Shown here piece after piece: positions 36,046 to 47,699 of a stretch of 64,000 bases of DNA. The notes below the pieces were generated by a model that saw only the letters and a list, made by a program, of their open reading frames with translations, searched no databases and was not told the DNA's origin. A program made the position numbers and the translations under genes. This DNA comes from Chrysaora quinquecirrha (taxonomy: Eukaryota; Cnidaria; Scyphozoa; Semaeostomeae; Pelagiidae), in the NCBI GenBank assembly GCA_014526335.1, contig JACTAT010000153.1:124001-188000 (forward strand), read 5' to 3'. Every line of letters starts with the position of its first letter. Position 1 is the stretch's first letter.

Positions 36046-37561
36046 CCTAAAAGATGCCCTCCCCCAGTCAGCCAACCATTCCGCGTCGGCTATCAAATCC
36101 GGAAAGAAAGTCCTTTGTAAACCACTTCAAGTGGTTGAAGTATTTAACAAGAATTTTACAACTATAAGCCAGAAAATCGCAAAGGCCTTTGGGAAAAACA
36201 ACTAAGATGCAAGAGGACTTTTGCAAAAGAAAACGGATAGGAGTTTCAAGTTGCGTAACAAGCAATTTTCTGAAAATGCAACTAAAAAGTTTACAAACAA
36301 ACAAAGTAATTGGTTAAAAGAAATCAGCGCCAGGTTATTGAAAGACTTTGCTGACGTTATGGCACTATCCCTGCAAACCCTCTACAAAAATTTTTTCTTG
36401 AAGGAAGACTTCATAGCAACTTGAAATCGGCATAAGTTGTAGCTTTATTTAAAAATGGAGATAAGAGTAACTGTGACAATTACAGACCCATTTCAATTAT
36501 ACATACAATAAGCAAGATAATCGAGCGAGCTGTTCATTAGCAGTTTTTGGAATTCTTGCGGATTTAGAAAGAAAATGTCGACCAGCTCTTCTCATTTAAA
36601 ATTTACGGACAGCCACTTGAAAAGCATGGACGAAGGTCATGTATCTAGTGTTTTCACTTGGATTTGAAAAAAGCCCTCGATACAGTGGACCATTCTTTGT
36701 TGCTTTTTTGACAGCGTATGGTATTTCTGCAGTTTGTCTGAAATGGTTTTACTCCTATCTTAGTCAGAGAGCGCAGCAAACGTCTGTAGGAGATACCCTA
36801 CCATCGAAAAGAAATGTAATGATTTGTGTACAACAAGGGTCTGTTTTAGGTTGTCTTTTCCTTCTTTTCGTAAACGACTTGGCGCTATCAGTAAAATACT
36901 CAAATATGATCTTGTTTTCTGATGACACAGCAATCTATTACTCTGGAAAAACTGCACTGAAATCCAGAATAAGTAGCCTGTGTTCCACACCCTTGCAACT
37001 GAATTTTCATTTCAGCTGAAGGGATTTGGAACAAAGGCTAAGAATAACATGAATAAGGATTTGGTTTTTGTAAAAAAGTGTTTAAATGACCATCGATTGA
37101 CGTTAAACATCACGAAATCAAAGTTTGTTGTGGCCGGCGGGAAAAAGCAGTTAAAACGTTTTCAATGTCTGAAATTGAAAATTGACGAAGACGAATTAAG
37201 TCTAGAATCAAGTTATAGACATCTTGGTATTATAATCAACGAGAATATGACATGGGGGATCACATTGCCTCATTGCAGAAGAAAGTGGCAAAAAGGATAG
37301 GCTTGATAAGAAGAATACGACATCTAATCTATTCCCCAAGGAACAACGTTAACGTTGATAAACACTATGATCATACCATTGTTTGATTATAGAGATACTG
37401 CTTTTGGGGACAAAAATAACGAATGTTTGATGAAGACTCTGCAAGTACTTCATAACAAATGCGCTAAGATAAAATTAAACATGAAGCCATATGACTCGAG
37501 CACTTAAGCATTAGACTCACTGCACTGGAAATCTTTAGGCTCCAGACGAAAGTTCCATCGA
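36046..37561 (+). pseudogene. CR1-like reverse transcriptase
   Basis: The frames carry NCDNYRPISIIHTISKIIERAVH (finger motif), DLKKALDTVDHSLL (first catalytic Asp), QQGSVLGCLFLLFVNDL (PQGS motif) and ILFSDDTAIYYS (F-A-D-D motif with S for A). Thumb phrases LVFVKKCLNDHRLTLNITKS and SLESSYRHLGIIINENMTWG follow. The last stretch before the next insertion reads SLHWKSLGSRRKFHR. The clade call rests on motif spacing and could be L2, CR1 or a sister lineage. Confidence 0.88.
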
Positions 37562-38211
37562 CATAGGCGTAGAGTTTTGTTTTAGCTAGGGGAGGGGGGG
37601 GGGGAAATAATTACTGAAATTGTGAAAAGGAAATTTTTGGCCACGGTGTTTTTCGGTAGAACGTGTTGATAATTTAATGATCCAGATAACAATGGATTAA
37701 AAAAATTAAAAATGTAATGTTCTCTATTTTTGATGAAGTATAGTGAAACACAATTCAAACACAAGAAAAGGTGTTCATTCTTACTGAAGCTCTGGAAACA
37801 TAATCATTGACGAGTGCAGCAAGGGGCAATTTGTTTGCAATGTCTTTGTGCACATTCATCACTGCAATTGCATTCAAGCGTTCTTGGCATAGCTTCGATC
37901 TCAGATATGTTTTAAACGTAAAATATTGTCAGTCAGTTGCGAAATAGATTGGACAAAGTAAGAACGTGTATTTCAGGAGGCTACTTGCACCGGACGCTGA
38001 AACAACATGGCGAAATTCATAACCCCAAATAAAGAAACACGAGACATCCATTATCAACCGGCATAACTTGAACACATTAAAGGACTGTGTAAATGCAGCT
38101 CTTCCCGCTATTTTTCTCCATGACAAAATGTCATTTTAAGGGGGGCCTTTGCCCCCCTGAGCTACGTCTTGGGGGCCATGGCCCCCTGGCCCCCCTGACT
38201 CTACGCCTATG
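37562..38211. mobile_element. 650-bp element with CATAGGCGTAGAG ends and GA duplication
   Basis: Ends are perfect 13-bp inverted repeats, CATAGGCGTAGAG and CTCTACGCCTATG, with G/C-rich segments inside (GGGGAGGGGGGGGGG left, GGGGGGCCTTTGCCCCCC right). It is flanked by GA at 37560-37561 and 38212-38213. Deleting it with one GA rebuilds RRKFHRCATIYKS in the host retroelement. A 2-bp duplication does not fit hAT, although the ends look hAT-like. Confidence 0.85.
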
Positions 38212-38456
38212 GATGTGCCACTATTTACAAGTCAATGAAAAATGACATATGCTACACTTTCAGCAATAAAAAAGGAAAAGATCTACAAAACATTAAAACA
38301 AGGAACAATCAACAATACCATTTACCGAAATTAAAATCAAGTTTGGGCAAGCATGTGTCATCCTATCTGTTCATTGATGGCTGGAATAAACTCCACACTA
38401 ACATTAAATCAGCAGGAAACTTCAATATTTTTAAACATAGGTTTTGGACAATGTGA
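38212..38456 (+). pseudogene. CR1-like C-terminus
   Basis: Reads ATIYKSMKNDICYTFSNKK..., then FIDGWNKLHTNIKSAGNFNI and a stop at 38454-38456. This is the normal C-terminal helix-rich end of such polyproteins. The following 100 bases are a 3' tail without an obvious short repeat. Confidence 0.75.
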
Positions 38457-38639
38457 ACTGGTTCAATACTTTTTTATATATAATAGAACTGTACTTTTAT
38501 TACATGGATTTTGCAGTTAATAAAATAGCATAATAATTACAGTTAATTAGATAGAGGAACCCTCATTAAAAGCACTCTCGGGTGACTGAGGCTTCCTCTG
38601 TAAATATCTGTACCATAGGCCACTGAGCTCTGAATTAAT

Positions 38640-39021
38640 GAGGAAAATAAGGAGAAAATTGCTTCAACTGAAGCAGAGAAACTGAAAGCTCTTGAAATTA
38701 GACAACAGGCTATGGAAAGGATGGGGCAGACGAGAACGAGAAAAGAAGAAGAGGAAGGTCAGATTTTAAGAAAAAGATCAAGAAGATGTGGAGCTGATAC
38801 CCTGGAGTTTCATAAAGAGAAACTTGAATATAAAAAAGGAATGCATATGCAAGAGATGGTAGAAAAGCAAGCCGATCTTGACATGCAGAAGCAACAATAT
38901 GATGAGACAACTCAGTTATTTACTGCACAAAACCGTCAAACAAATAAACTCTAAAAAGCACTTGCAAATCAACAAACAACAATGCAGGAACTAGGAATGG
39001 CTCTTATCTCACAGTAACAGC
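38640..39021 (+). pseudogene. Harbinger Myb/SANT-type accessory protein, C-terminal part
   Basis: The frame runs from about 38640, where it has no start codon, through KALEIRQQAMERMGQ, RKRSRRCGADTLEFHKEKLE and a glutamine-rich coiled coil, with one TAA at 38952. This is the usual C-terminal half of the DNA-binding partner of Harbinger transposases. The Myb domain itself is missing, so the copy is truncated on the left. Confidence 0.7.
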
Positions 39022-39455
39022 AGCAAGTGCAACATTTGCTTATTGCCTTGACAAACAAAAAATAATCCCCAGGCATGCATTTTGTTCATTGATTGTTTCA
39101 GCAACTGTGCTCACTTTAGTGTTCTTTGGTGTACATGAAAAAAATTGAGGAACTGTCTGAGGAAGTTTTGAGTTGTTGTTAATAAATATATTATTTTAAA
39201 TTCAATTAACGCAAACTGAAAAGGATTTATTTTGTGAATTTTTTTGTTATGAAGTGTTTATGTTTACATAATTCATTGAAAATATTCCTGCAAATTGGGT
39301 GGTTCTAGATCAAAATAATCTGAAACAATATTACCATACAAGCAATTACGTGCATTCCGTAAAGTACTACTGACACAGTATGTTTTACCTACTGCACTTG
39401 CACCTATCTGCAGGCTCTTTTTAAAATCAATAAATTTAAAATAGTTCTTAAAAAG

Positions 39456-40440
39456 TCAAAACAGCCATTCAAAAAATGTTCTTACAGCACTCATCGATTT
39501 ATTGTACACTTGCATTTCTCCTGTTAATTGTAAAACACGGTATGGTGCTTGCAGATGAACAACAAGTGGATAGGTGGGGTCTCCAGAGATGCACAAGGGT
39601 TCTTGATCAATCGATGCAAGCCTGTTCAATTCAGCCAACAAGCCTGATGCATACAGCATGCTGCTGTCGTGGCGCCTTCCATCTGCAGGACCAAATAGAT
39701 TCCCAATAATGCCATTTGGTAATGCCACACTTTGGAACTTAAGAGAGTGCATTCTCTTGTGACCATTTTAGACAATTCTTTGATTTCTGCTTGGTCTTGA
39801 GATACTGAATTGAGTCCCGTGGACAAACGACGCAGTAGGGCACCTTGGTTATGCATAGCATCTGCATACTGCTGTAGCTTAACTGGAGATAACAAGGGTT
39901 GTTCCCAGGACTGAATTCTATGACTATGCTCATCAAAGACATGATCTACTACCTCAATGAGTATCAAACAGATTTCTGTTGGATTCCTCCCAAATGTAGA
40001 GACCATGTATCTGCATGGCTAGGCTAAATGCTTTAGCAAGATGCAAAGTGCTTCTGTTTTATTGCAAACAGTTCTTTGACTATTCACAACTATCTTTTGG
40101 GAATTCTGAGCATGCAAGCAAGATTTAATATTTCTGTCTTTCAAAAGCGTAGCTCAGTTTAACATTGAACTTCATCGTATTTTCTAAAGTTAAAAAGGTC
40201 GTATTTCCTATAAGGAAAAACTTCTTTCGACTTGTTCAAATAATAGCGGAGGCAAAATTTTTCGTCGTTAATTAAATCTCCAGCGTATGCATCCAGTATG
40301 GCTTTTCTTATCACCTCTAGTCCGCGGGTCGGAGCTGCCATTTTAACTTTAGCAGAAAAGCATTCAAAACAAACATTCAAAATTGCGCCAAAATGGCTTG
40401 TTACCAGACTCTCAAGTTTCGAGGCCAGTTGAGGCATCAT
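39456..40440 (-). pseudogene. Harbinger transposase, internally deleted
   Basis: The N-terminus at 40440-40160 contains MAAPTRGLEVIRKAILDAYA and ends near a KYDLFNFRKYDE phrase. After a deletion the protein resumes at MVSTFGRNPTEICLILIEVV (40006), passes a frame-shifted stretch where the first catalytic box (FIDGT in relatives) has decayed, and continues with HSLKFQSVALPNGIIGNLFG and PADGRRHDSSML (second catalytic region). The third catalytic residue is not visible. It converges with the accessory gene, as in intact Harbinger elements. Confidence 0.85.
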
Positions 40441-42734
40441 CGCTCCATGCTAAACTACAATTTTAACGATAATGCTGTTGCCAGAGACTTTCGCTTCTCG
40501 TTGTCAAATCACTCTATTATATTTTTGAAGAAACTGGAGATTTGTAAACTTGTCTGTTTGCATGTTTGCGGCACTGTTGTTGCGGTTGTTTTCTGTCCGT
40601 TTCTTTGCTGTAGACAACATGGCGTGAAAGTTGAGGCAAAAGCTGAGAGTTCGAAGCAAGATAAAAATGAGAGGATATTTAACAACAATCACCAAGGAAA
40701 AAAAAGTTAGATATTCAAAGTCAAACAACAAAACATTATTTATTTCATTGATGAGAATCTTAGATGTACCAGTTGCTTTGGCGATCTACGGAAGCCCACA
40801 AAGTTTTAGCATTAGGCCTATAGATCCTGACCTCACATCCGGGAGTTTGCATTTGTTGTGCCTTAGCAACAACGCACAGGGGAAACTTGCTGTGTTTATG
40901 CAATACATTCTTTCGATGTTTTGCTCTCAACCTTGAGTGTAACACTTATATATATTTGTATATCGTTGAAATCAAGCATGTCTTATGAATATTCAGACTC
41001 CTTATCAGGACCTGATCGTATTAGATATGATAGTAAGTTAGATTTGATAGGAATGAAGGAATTCCCGTTTTGTCTGCCCGCGAGCTGCTGGAACAATAAC
41101 CCACAGACATGGCCTAACTTGACATACCCTGATATCTACAACTATCTGATTCAATCACCAGGTAATTTTCTATCAAATCATTGGCTAGAGAGCAAAGTTA
41201 TACTTTTCTTACTTTGTTAAGTTCATGCTTCAACGATTTCATCCAAAAGAGTTAACTGAAATTCATTCTTTTTACATTATTAGAAGTACACTTCACTAAG
41301 GACTCAATGAAGAATTACAAATCGCTTGAAGCCCACAATTACCTTTCCTCTGGATGGGTGCAGACAGTGCTTTCTCATCAGTAAAATAATTCATCGCATA
41401 TTCTGCTGCAAGCAAACGTTAAACCATCGTGGCGGGTTACTGAAGAATGCCATTCAGCATGGATAGCTGTAAAGACAAACGGGACAATCATCACTGAACA
41501 CTGCACATGCAAAGCAGGGTGCGTAAAATAAAATATTTCATTAAGTTTTTTGTTTTCACCCCAAAATTTCAATAAAGTTGTATTCTGTGAATCTAATAAA
41601 CTAATTGTAATAATCAATCATACAGGTTGGGAGAATCATGCTCACATGTGGCTCAGTTTTATTCAAAGTTGAAGGTGCTGTACGCCTTGGATATACTTCT
41701 GTGGCATGCACTAGCAAACCTTGTGAATGGAACAATTATTTTGTTAAAGATGTTGAGCCAGATGTTATCGCAAACATGAATTTCTAAACAGATGACAAAT
41801 TTCTAAGGAAAATCAAAGTTTAGCACCAAATAAAGCAAGCTGTGAGGAGCAAAAAGCCTTCCTACAAGCACTCTCTGAGAACAAAACGACTGCTATATGT
41901 CTGAGCACTTTTAAAGATTATGGAGAAAGATTTGCTTGGAAGAAAAATGTGTTTCCAGAGCAAGGCTACCCAAAAGCATTGAAAATTCTTTTTGCAGAAA
42001 ACTTGAAGAACACTGCATTTGTCACTGATATCTTTCAATATATGGCATATACTGAACAGCAAACTCCAACCCTTGAGAAAGCAACTACATCGCAGTCAAA
42101 ATGTCCATTGTGGCATGAGCAACGGATTGGAAGAATAACAGCATCAAAAGCCCATTCTGTGCTTCACACAGACCAGAGCAGAACAGCAGAGAGCATTCTT
42201 AGCTCCATCTGCCATCCAAGAATGGTAGAGTTAAAGAGCCCAGCCATTGTGTGGAGGAAAAAATATGAAAATCAGGCTGTTAGTGCATACAATAAGCATT
42301 TCCTTGGCTCTAGTGACCAGCACACAATATTTCTCTCTGGAGACATGATAATTTCTCCTGGACTACTGAGAAGTCATACAAATATGGTTGTCAAAGAAGC
42401 TGGATTTTTAATTTCTCAAAATCACCCTTGGCTTGGTGTTTCTCCAGATGGATATGTTAGTTGTGAATGCTGTGGTAGAGGTGTTATTGAGGTGAAATTA
42501 ACAAATTCTTGGGCAAACCAAAGATTTACTGCTCAGCAAATGTTGGCCGATAAATCTGGGCATAGTCAAAAGAAGGGATAGCCTGGAAACGGACAATCAG
42601 CTATTGTTCAATCTTTTTGTTAGGAAAATAAGACTAGTACCCATTCTCTTACACGCATACAATGTTTGATGATGGCCGCTCGCACATCTGTGTATTATTA
42701 TTGTGATTAGGAATAATTTTTGCTTTTTGAAAAT

Positions 42735-45423
42735 ATGCCAGGAGATAATTGTTCAATTTACGGCTGTTCTATTTCGAGAAGATCTCAATACAAAGGTATA
42801 TCCTTATTTAAAGTTCCATCTGGTGAAGGGAAGTTTCAAACGGATTGGAGACAGAAGCTGATCAACGTTATCACGAAGGATAGATTTATTGATGGTCCTT
42901 TGAGAGCTCAAATTGAGAGTCGAAAGTTGTTTATCTGTCAGCTTCATTTGCTGAGGATCAGTATCATCGTCACAACAATAAATGCACATTGGTTCCTGGT
43001 GCTATTCCTTCTTTGAATCTTCCCATCAAAAGTATTCCTTCTTCATTTTCTGCAGTAAAGTAAATCAGCAGATGCTATTCAAGAAAAGAAATCTCTGCAT
43101 GCAAGTTTGGAGCCACTGGCATCAAGTAACGTTGAATGCTACAAGACTTTTCGCCAACATTCTACTCGTGTTGACACTCTTAAGTTAACTGGTTGGAATA
43201 TATCAAATGATGCTTCAAGTAACATTCTCTCCTTTTCTTTTGCCGACCAAATTCATATGGTGCCAAAATATGAAATTCATGTTAAAGAAGATCTTTCTTT
43301 CACTGTTCGTGTGTTGCTGTGGAGTCTTCCTGCGATTCACAACTTGTATGTTCAAAATCAACAATCATTAAAGAACATCACAATGTCAAATTTAGTTAAA
43401 TCTACAACATCCTTGTAACTTTGTCCTGGTTTACCACATTAATTTCTTTGTGGCTGCATTGAGCATTCTGTGCCAAAGATCACAGTACTCCTCTCCAACA
43501 AAGCAAATGGTATCACCCTCCTTCTTGTCTTGTTTTGATTCCTCCATCTTCTACGAAATGTACCCAATGCATAAATATTGAATCAAAGGAAACATTGAGT
43601 TTAAAAAGAAAAAGAGACAATTTGAATATTCATGCTAAATTAAAAGCTCCTATTACTGCAACTGCCCCACAACGTGTTAAACTAACCCTTCAAAATTATT
43701 GCATTGAAAACCAGCAATTGAAGGATGGAATTATCATTATGCAAGAAGAAATTTCTCAGAATTCTCTGAATGTTGACAACAACCTTGACGATGATTTAGT
43801 GTCTATCATGTCCGGTGCTGATAAAAAGAAAATTCGTCCTTTTATGAAGCTCTTCTGGGAAGAACAACAAAAGTATCTCTCTTCTTCAAAAACTAATGTT
43901 CGCTACCATCCTATGATCATTCGTTACTGTTTGGGATTGGCAGCTAAATCTCCAGCTTTTTATGATGAAATCCGATTAGATGACAAAACAAACAGTGGGT
44001 CTTTGGTTTTACCAAGTCGCAGGCGTTTAAGAGATCACAGAACTATATTCGTCCAAAACAAGGTTTCAACAAAGATATCATCCAAGAGCTCTGTTCAATT
44101 GTTTCTGATTTCCAGGACATTGAAAAATATGGCATTTTGTTGTTGGATGAAATGAAAATCAAAGAAGATCTTGTTTGGGACAAACATACTGGTGATCTCA
44201 TTGGCTTTGTTGACTTGGGTGATCCAGAAATTAATTATGCTACACTCAAGAAGTCTGATGAACTAGCATTCCATGTCTTGATTTTTTTATTGAGAAGTAT
44301 TGTGAATCCTGTCAAAATTTCTTTTGCCAACTTTGCTACATCAAATGCAAAGTCAACACAGCTTTTTCCTTTATTCTGGAAAGCAGTTGGAATTTTGGAA
44401 GACAAGTGTGGAATCAAAGTTGTTGGTGTTACAAGTGATGGTGCATCTGCTAACCGAAGCATGTACCGTATGCATTTGAATATGACCCGTGTACAAGATC
44501 AAAATGATGACGTAGACGTGGTATACCATACACTCAATGTCATGGCTGAGGAAAAAAGGTATATATATTTTCTTTCTGATCTTCCTCATTTGCTGAAAAC
44601 TGCTCGCAATTGCCTTAGAAATTCTCTTGCTGGATCATGTACCACAAGAATGTGGAATGATGGAAATTATTTAACATGGAAGCACATCTCCAAACTGTTT
44701 TATGAGGATTTGGAATGTGGTCTACATCTTGCTCCAAAGCTTACAAATGAGCACATCAATTTTTCAAGCTTCTCAGTCATTAATGACAGACTTGCAGCTC
44801 AGGTTCTAAGAGAATCAGTGTCTCAGACTCTTTAAACAAATGGCCCTCTGGAAGCACAAGCCACTGCTACATATTGCCAAATTTCTGATAAGTTTTTTGA
44901 CTGTAGGAAAGTCAGAAACACCACTGAATGTACCCGTAAAGCAAAGGCACTTATGAAGCCCTATCAGTCAGAGTATGATGAACGTTTTGGATGGCTGACT
45001 GGCACTTTTTTAAGATACTTGGCTGATTGGAAAGATTCAATCAATACTAGACCAGGGGAGTATAATGACAATGACAGAGCAAATATGTTCATCTCCTCGC
45101 AAACCTATGAAGGTGTCAAGATCACCATCCATTCCACTATTCAACTTCTTCAATACTTGCTCCGTGAAGGTGCTCCATACATACTTACAGAAAGGCTTTG
45201 TCAGGATCCCCTTGAAAACTACTTTAGACGTCAGAGATCAATGGGTTGACATAAAGATAATCCCTCCCTGCGCGATGTAGTATATAATGATAACACTATT
45301 TGCACAACTAAACTTTTTCGCCCAATTGCTGGAAATTGTTGCAGTGATAATCCAGAAATAGCAAAGATTAATGTTGAAGCAGTCCCCTGTCACCCGAGGA
45401 GCAAGAAGAAGGTAATACAGTAA
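42735..45423 (+). pseudogene. P-element transposase (THAP9-like), several frameshifts
   Basis: It opens with a THAP zinc finger: MPGDNCSIYGC, then FKVP and W, and KLFICQLH as the second Cys-His pair. A region with coiled-coil character follows. The catalytic core holds GILLLDEMKIKEDLVWD (first Asp), VVGVTSDGASANR (second Asp) and FLSDLPHLLKTARNCL. The C-terminal box LCQDPLENYFRRQRSMG carries the expected acidic residues. Frames break near 42945, 44045 and 44835 (TAA) and at 45249 (TGA), so it is inactive. Intron donors and acceptors were not placed with certainty. Confidence 0.9.
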
Positions 45424-46016
45424 AAACCTACATGTGTAAGAAAGTTAATTTATATTTTTTATCAGATATAATTGTAATCATTGTTAAGTAAGGTGCTGAT
45501 CAGTCAAAAATGAAACAAATTTCTTATTACAGCCAAGATGATTAAAAGAATTTTGCAACGATATTCAAAAAGCAAGAACATCAAAATATATAATCTTACA
45601 CATGTCCAAATGCTTGTTATTATATAAATACTTATTACTACTAATTATTTCTCAAATAAGTTTCGGCGCAATAGAAACTCTCTGTTTGATCAGCCTTGTT
45701 TCTTAATTAATGAGAGTTTATGTAGTACTGTTTTGCCTTTATATACTAATTGTTGCTATATTATGTCTTATGTTTTTTTCAAGGCTATAAATATTTTGTT
45801 CTGAACACAAGCTTTTTGATCAAAATTCAGTTATATGTATACAGTACTACCATTGTTTTGTTAGCATTAAATTAAATAAATAAATAGTAATAGAAATAAT
45901 TAGTTAAGGCATGTTATTAATGTCCTTGGTCAAGACTGCCAGTTGCTCTCTTTAATTCTGTACGAAGTGACCATTCTTTCTTCTTTTTTGCCTGGATATT
46001 GTGTATTTCACATCTT

Positions 46017-47118
46017 TTACATATGAAAATGTTCATATTCGAACATACAAAAAAAACAAGTGTTCCAGCAAATTGAGTGCAACTTCCTTACTGACTTTAT
46101 CTGAAGCCTGATCACATAAATTTCTATAATTGGCCAAGACAATTGGATTGGCCAGTACGTTAGATACCAACTGTTCACTGTCAATTTTCTTGCTCCATTT
46201 CTGTGTGAACTGCCAAAATTTTGCCTCAACAACAGAAAAAAATTTGAAGACTTCAGATGTAACTGTCCAAAGCCCTCCTCTATCGTTTGCATGTGTAAAA
46301 GAATTTCGCTCCTCTGACGAACTACCTTCAAAAGGTGCATTTCCGGCAAGCAATATAGTTGAGCTTCGACATCCCAGCATACTTCTTGTGGAATTAGATC
46401 GTCTGATTCGTTGATACACTGTACAAAAACATAGCCACTAAGATACTGTATAAGGTTATCTTCTTTGGATGAAAAGGTTATAGGAGGACTGAAATCAATG
46501 TCTCCCTCTTTGCCAACAGTTGTGCCAGTTAAATGTGCCAAAACATGATTTGCCATGTCAAAACCCAAGATGATTGACCCCCTCCTGGAAATGTTTCTGA
46601 AAACGATTTCCTCAGACGACACACACTTGTAAAACTCTGGGTAAAACTTTTCAGTATTACCCTTGACAAAACTGTATGAAAAAATGGCATCGTCAATACT
46701 GACTTTGTAATCAGAAAACTCCTGGCACAACTTTTTGGAGTAACACTCATCAGAAGCCAACTTTTCGACACTGGTTTCAATTAATTTCATTTCATTAAAA
46801 TTTCATTAATTTCATTGAAAGCATTTGTTCGGGAGTTTTAAGGACCTGTTTTGGCGTAGCAGAAGTGTCGACAACTAGCCGAGCATGCTTTGCATTTGTA
46901 TGCCTACTCAACCCTCGTTTTGTTTTACAAACTTTGCCACAAGTTAAGCACGAAAATTCTTCAGCGGGAAGCAAAGAATCTATTTCCTGAACGAAAATAT
47001 TTTAACTTTCATCAAAATGCTTACTTTCTGCGGGTAAATCTTCATCAAGAAGTGCCAAAACAGCATCCAGATCGTCACCAAAGAAAAAGTCTTCATCACC
47101 ACAACCAGAATTTGCCAT
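46017..47118 (-). pseudogene. P-element second gene: C2H2 zinc-finger protein
   Basis: The first ATG is at 47118, and the N-terminus is acidic (GDEDFFFGDDLDAVLALLDED). After one in-frame TAA the same frame continues to a C2H2 finger, CLTCGKVCKTKRGLSRHTNAKH, near 46880-46945. The frame from 46790 carries a longer region with ILGFDMANHVLAHLTGT and IQYLSGYVF, then shifts at about 46390 and ends near 46050. The family is not one I can name. It lies wholly within the P-element ends and opposes the transposase, so it probably belongs to the element rather than being a trapped host gene. Confidence 0.65.
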
Positions 47119-47699
47119 GTTTACTTTTTGGTGTGCACGTAGGAAACTGGGTATGAGTTCAATTCAACATGCAAAAACGAACAATAGTAGATTTCAATAG
47201 GCTATTGTTCCGTTTCCAGACTATCCCTTCTTTTGACTATGATCTGGGAATCTGGACATAAATGTACAATTAAAAACTTCACACCGTTATTATACTCAAG
47301 CTCTGCTTCAAATGTTATGTAGCTGATGTGACATACTGCCATTTTATAACATGGACTCCAATTGATTGCTTTGTGGAAAATGTTGCAAGGAACCAACAAT
47401 ATATTAATGAAACTGTCACTAGACTGCTGAGCTTTTGGAAACTGCACATTTTTCCAGTATTGTTTGGTTCTGAGACAAAGGAAAATGACACCCCAGAAGC
47501 AAAAACTATTTATTGCAAGTGTCAAGAGGAGAAAGATGAAGATATGGTTGGGTGTGATAATGAAACATGCAGATACCAGTGGTTTCACTATATCTGTGTA
47601 CGCATAAAGTCTAAACCAAGAGATAAGACATGATTCTGCAGTAAAAAATGTCGTACATTATTTGAAACAAAACAGTAGCTAAATACTAAATTATAAACA

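Larger units (their letters stand above)
32350..38460 (+). mobile_element. CR1/L2-like non-LTR retrotransposon, split by four insertions
   Basis: In order the remains read: a PHD-like finger (about 32505-32680), the start of an apurinic-type endonuclease (32770-33198), its C-terminal half (34314-34852), linker coding (35171-35294 and 36046-36500), reverse transcriptase (36500-37320), the C-terminal region (37320-37561 and 38212-38456), then a short 3' tail. The 5' limit is uncertain. Coding continues across each inserted block, which shows that the blocks arrived after the retroelement. Stops and shifts are frequent. Confidence 0.85.
42561..47241. mobile_element. P element (THAP9-like), 4681 bp, 7-bp target duplication
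   Basis: The inverted ends start CATAGTCAAAAGAAGGGATA and agree for about 32 bases with one mismatch. ATCTGGG flanks both ends (42554-42560 and 47242-47248). P-family elements make 7-8-bp duplications. The insertion lies in the coding sequence of the ISL2EU YqaJ gene and is therefore younger than it. The element carries a transposase on the plus strand and a second gene on the minus strand, converging with 45424-46016 between them; that stretch holds no gene. Confidence 0.93.
40981..47684 (+). pseudogene. ISL2EU YqaJ-nuclease protein with SWIM and PHD fingers, interrupted
   Basis: Exon 1 (40981-41161) ends at a GGTAAT donor. A second exon near 41284-41519 ends in a SWIM finger (CTCKAG), completed in the next exon by GESCSHV after 41630. 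The exonuclease domain follows at 41949-42581 with KCPLWHEQRIGRITASKAH and, later, PWLGVSPDGYV and GVIEVKLTNS, matching the YqaJ D...ExK pattern. The P element splits the gene after ADKSG. Coding resumes at 47249 and, after a frameshift, ends in a PHD finger (YCKCQEEKDEDMVGCDN...WFHYICV) with a TGA where the conserved Trp is expected near 47630. The YqaJ fold is a phage-recombinase-type nuclease; its part in transposition is unclear. Confidence 0.9.
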
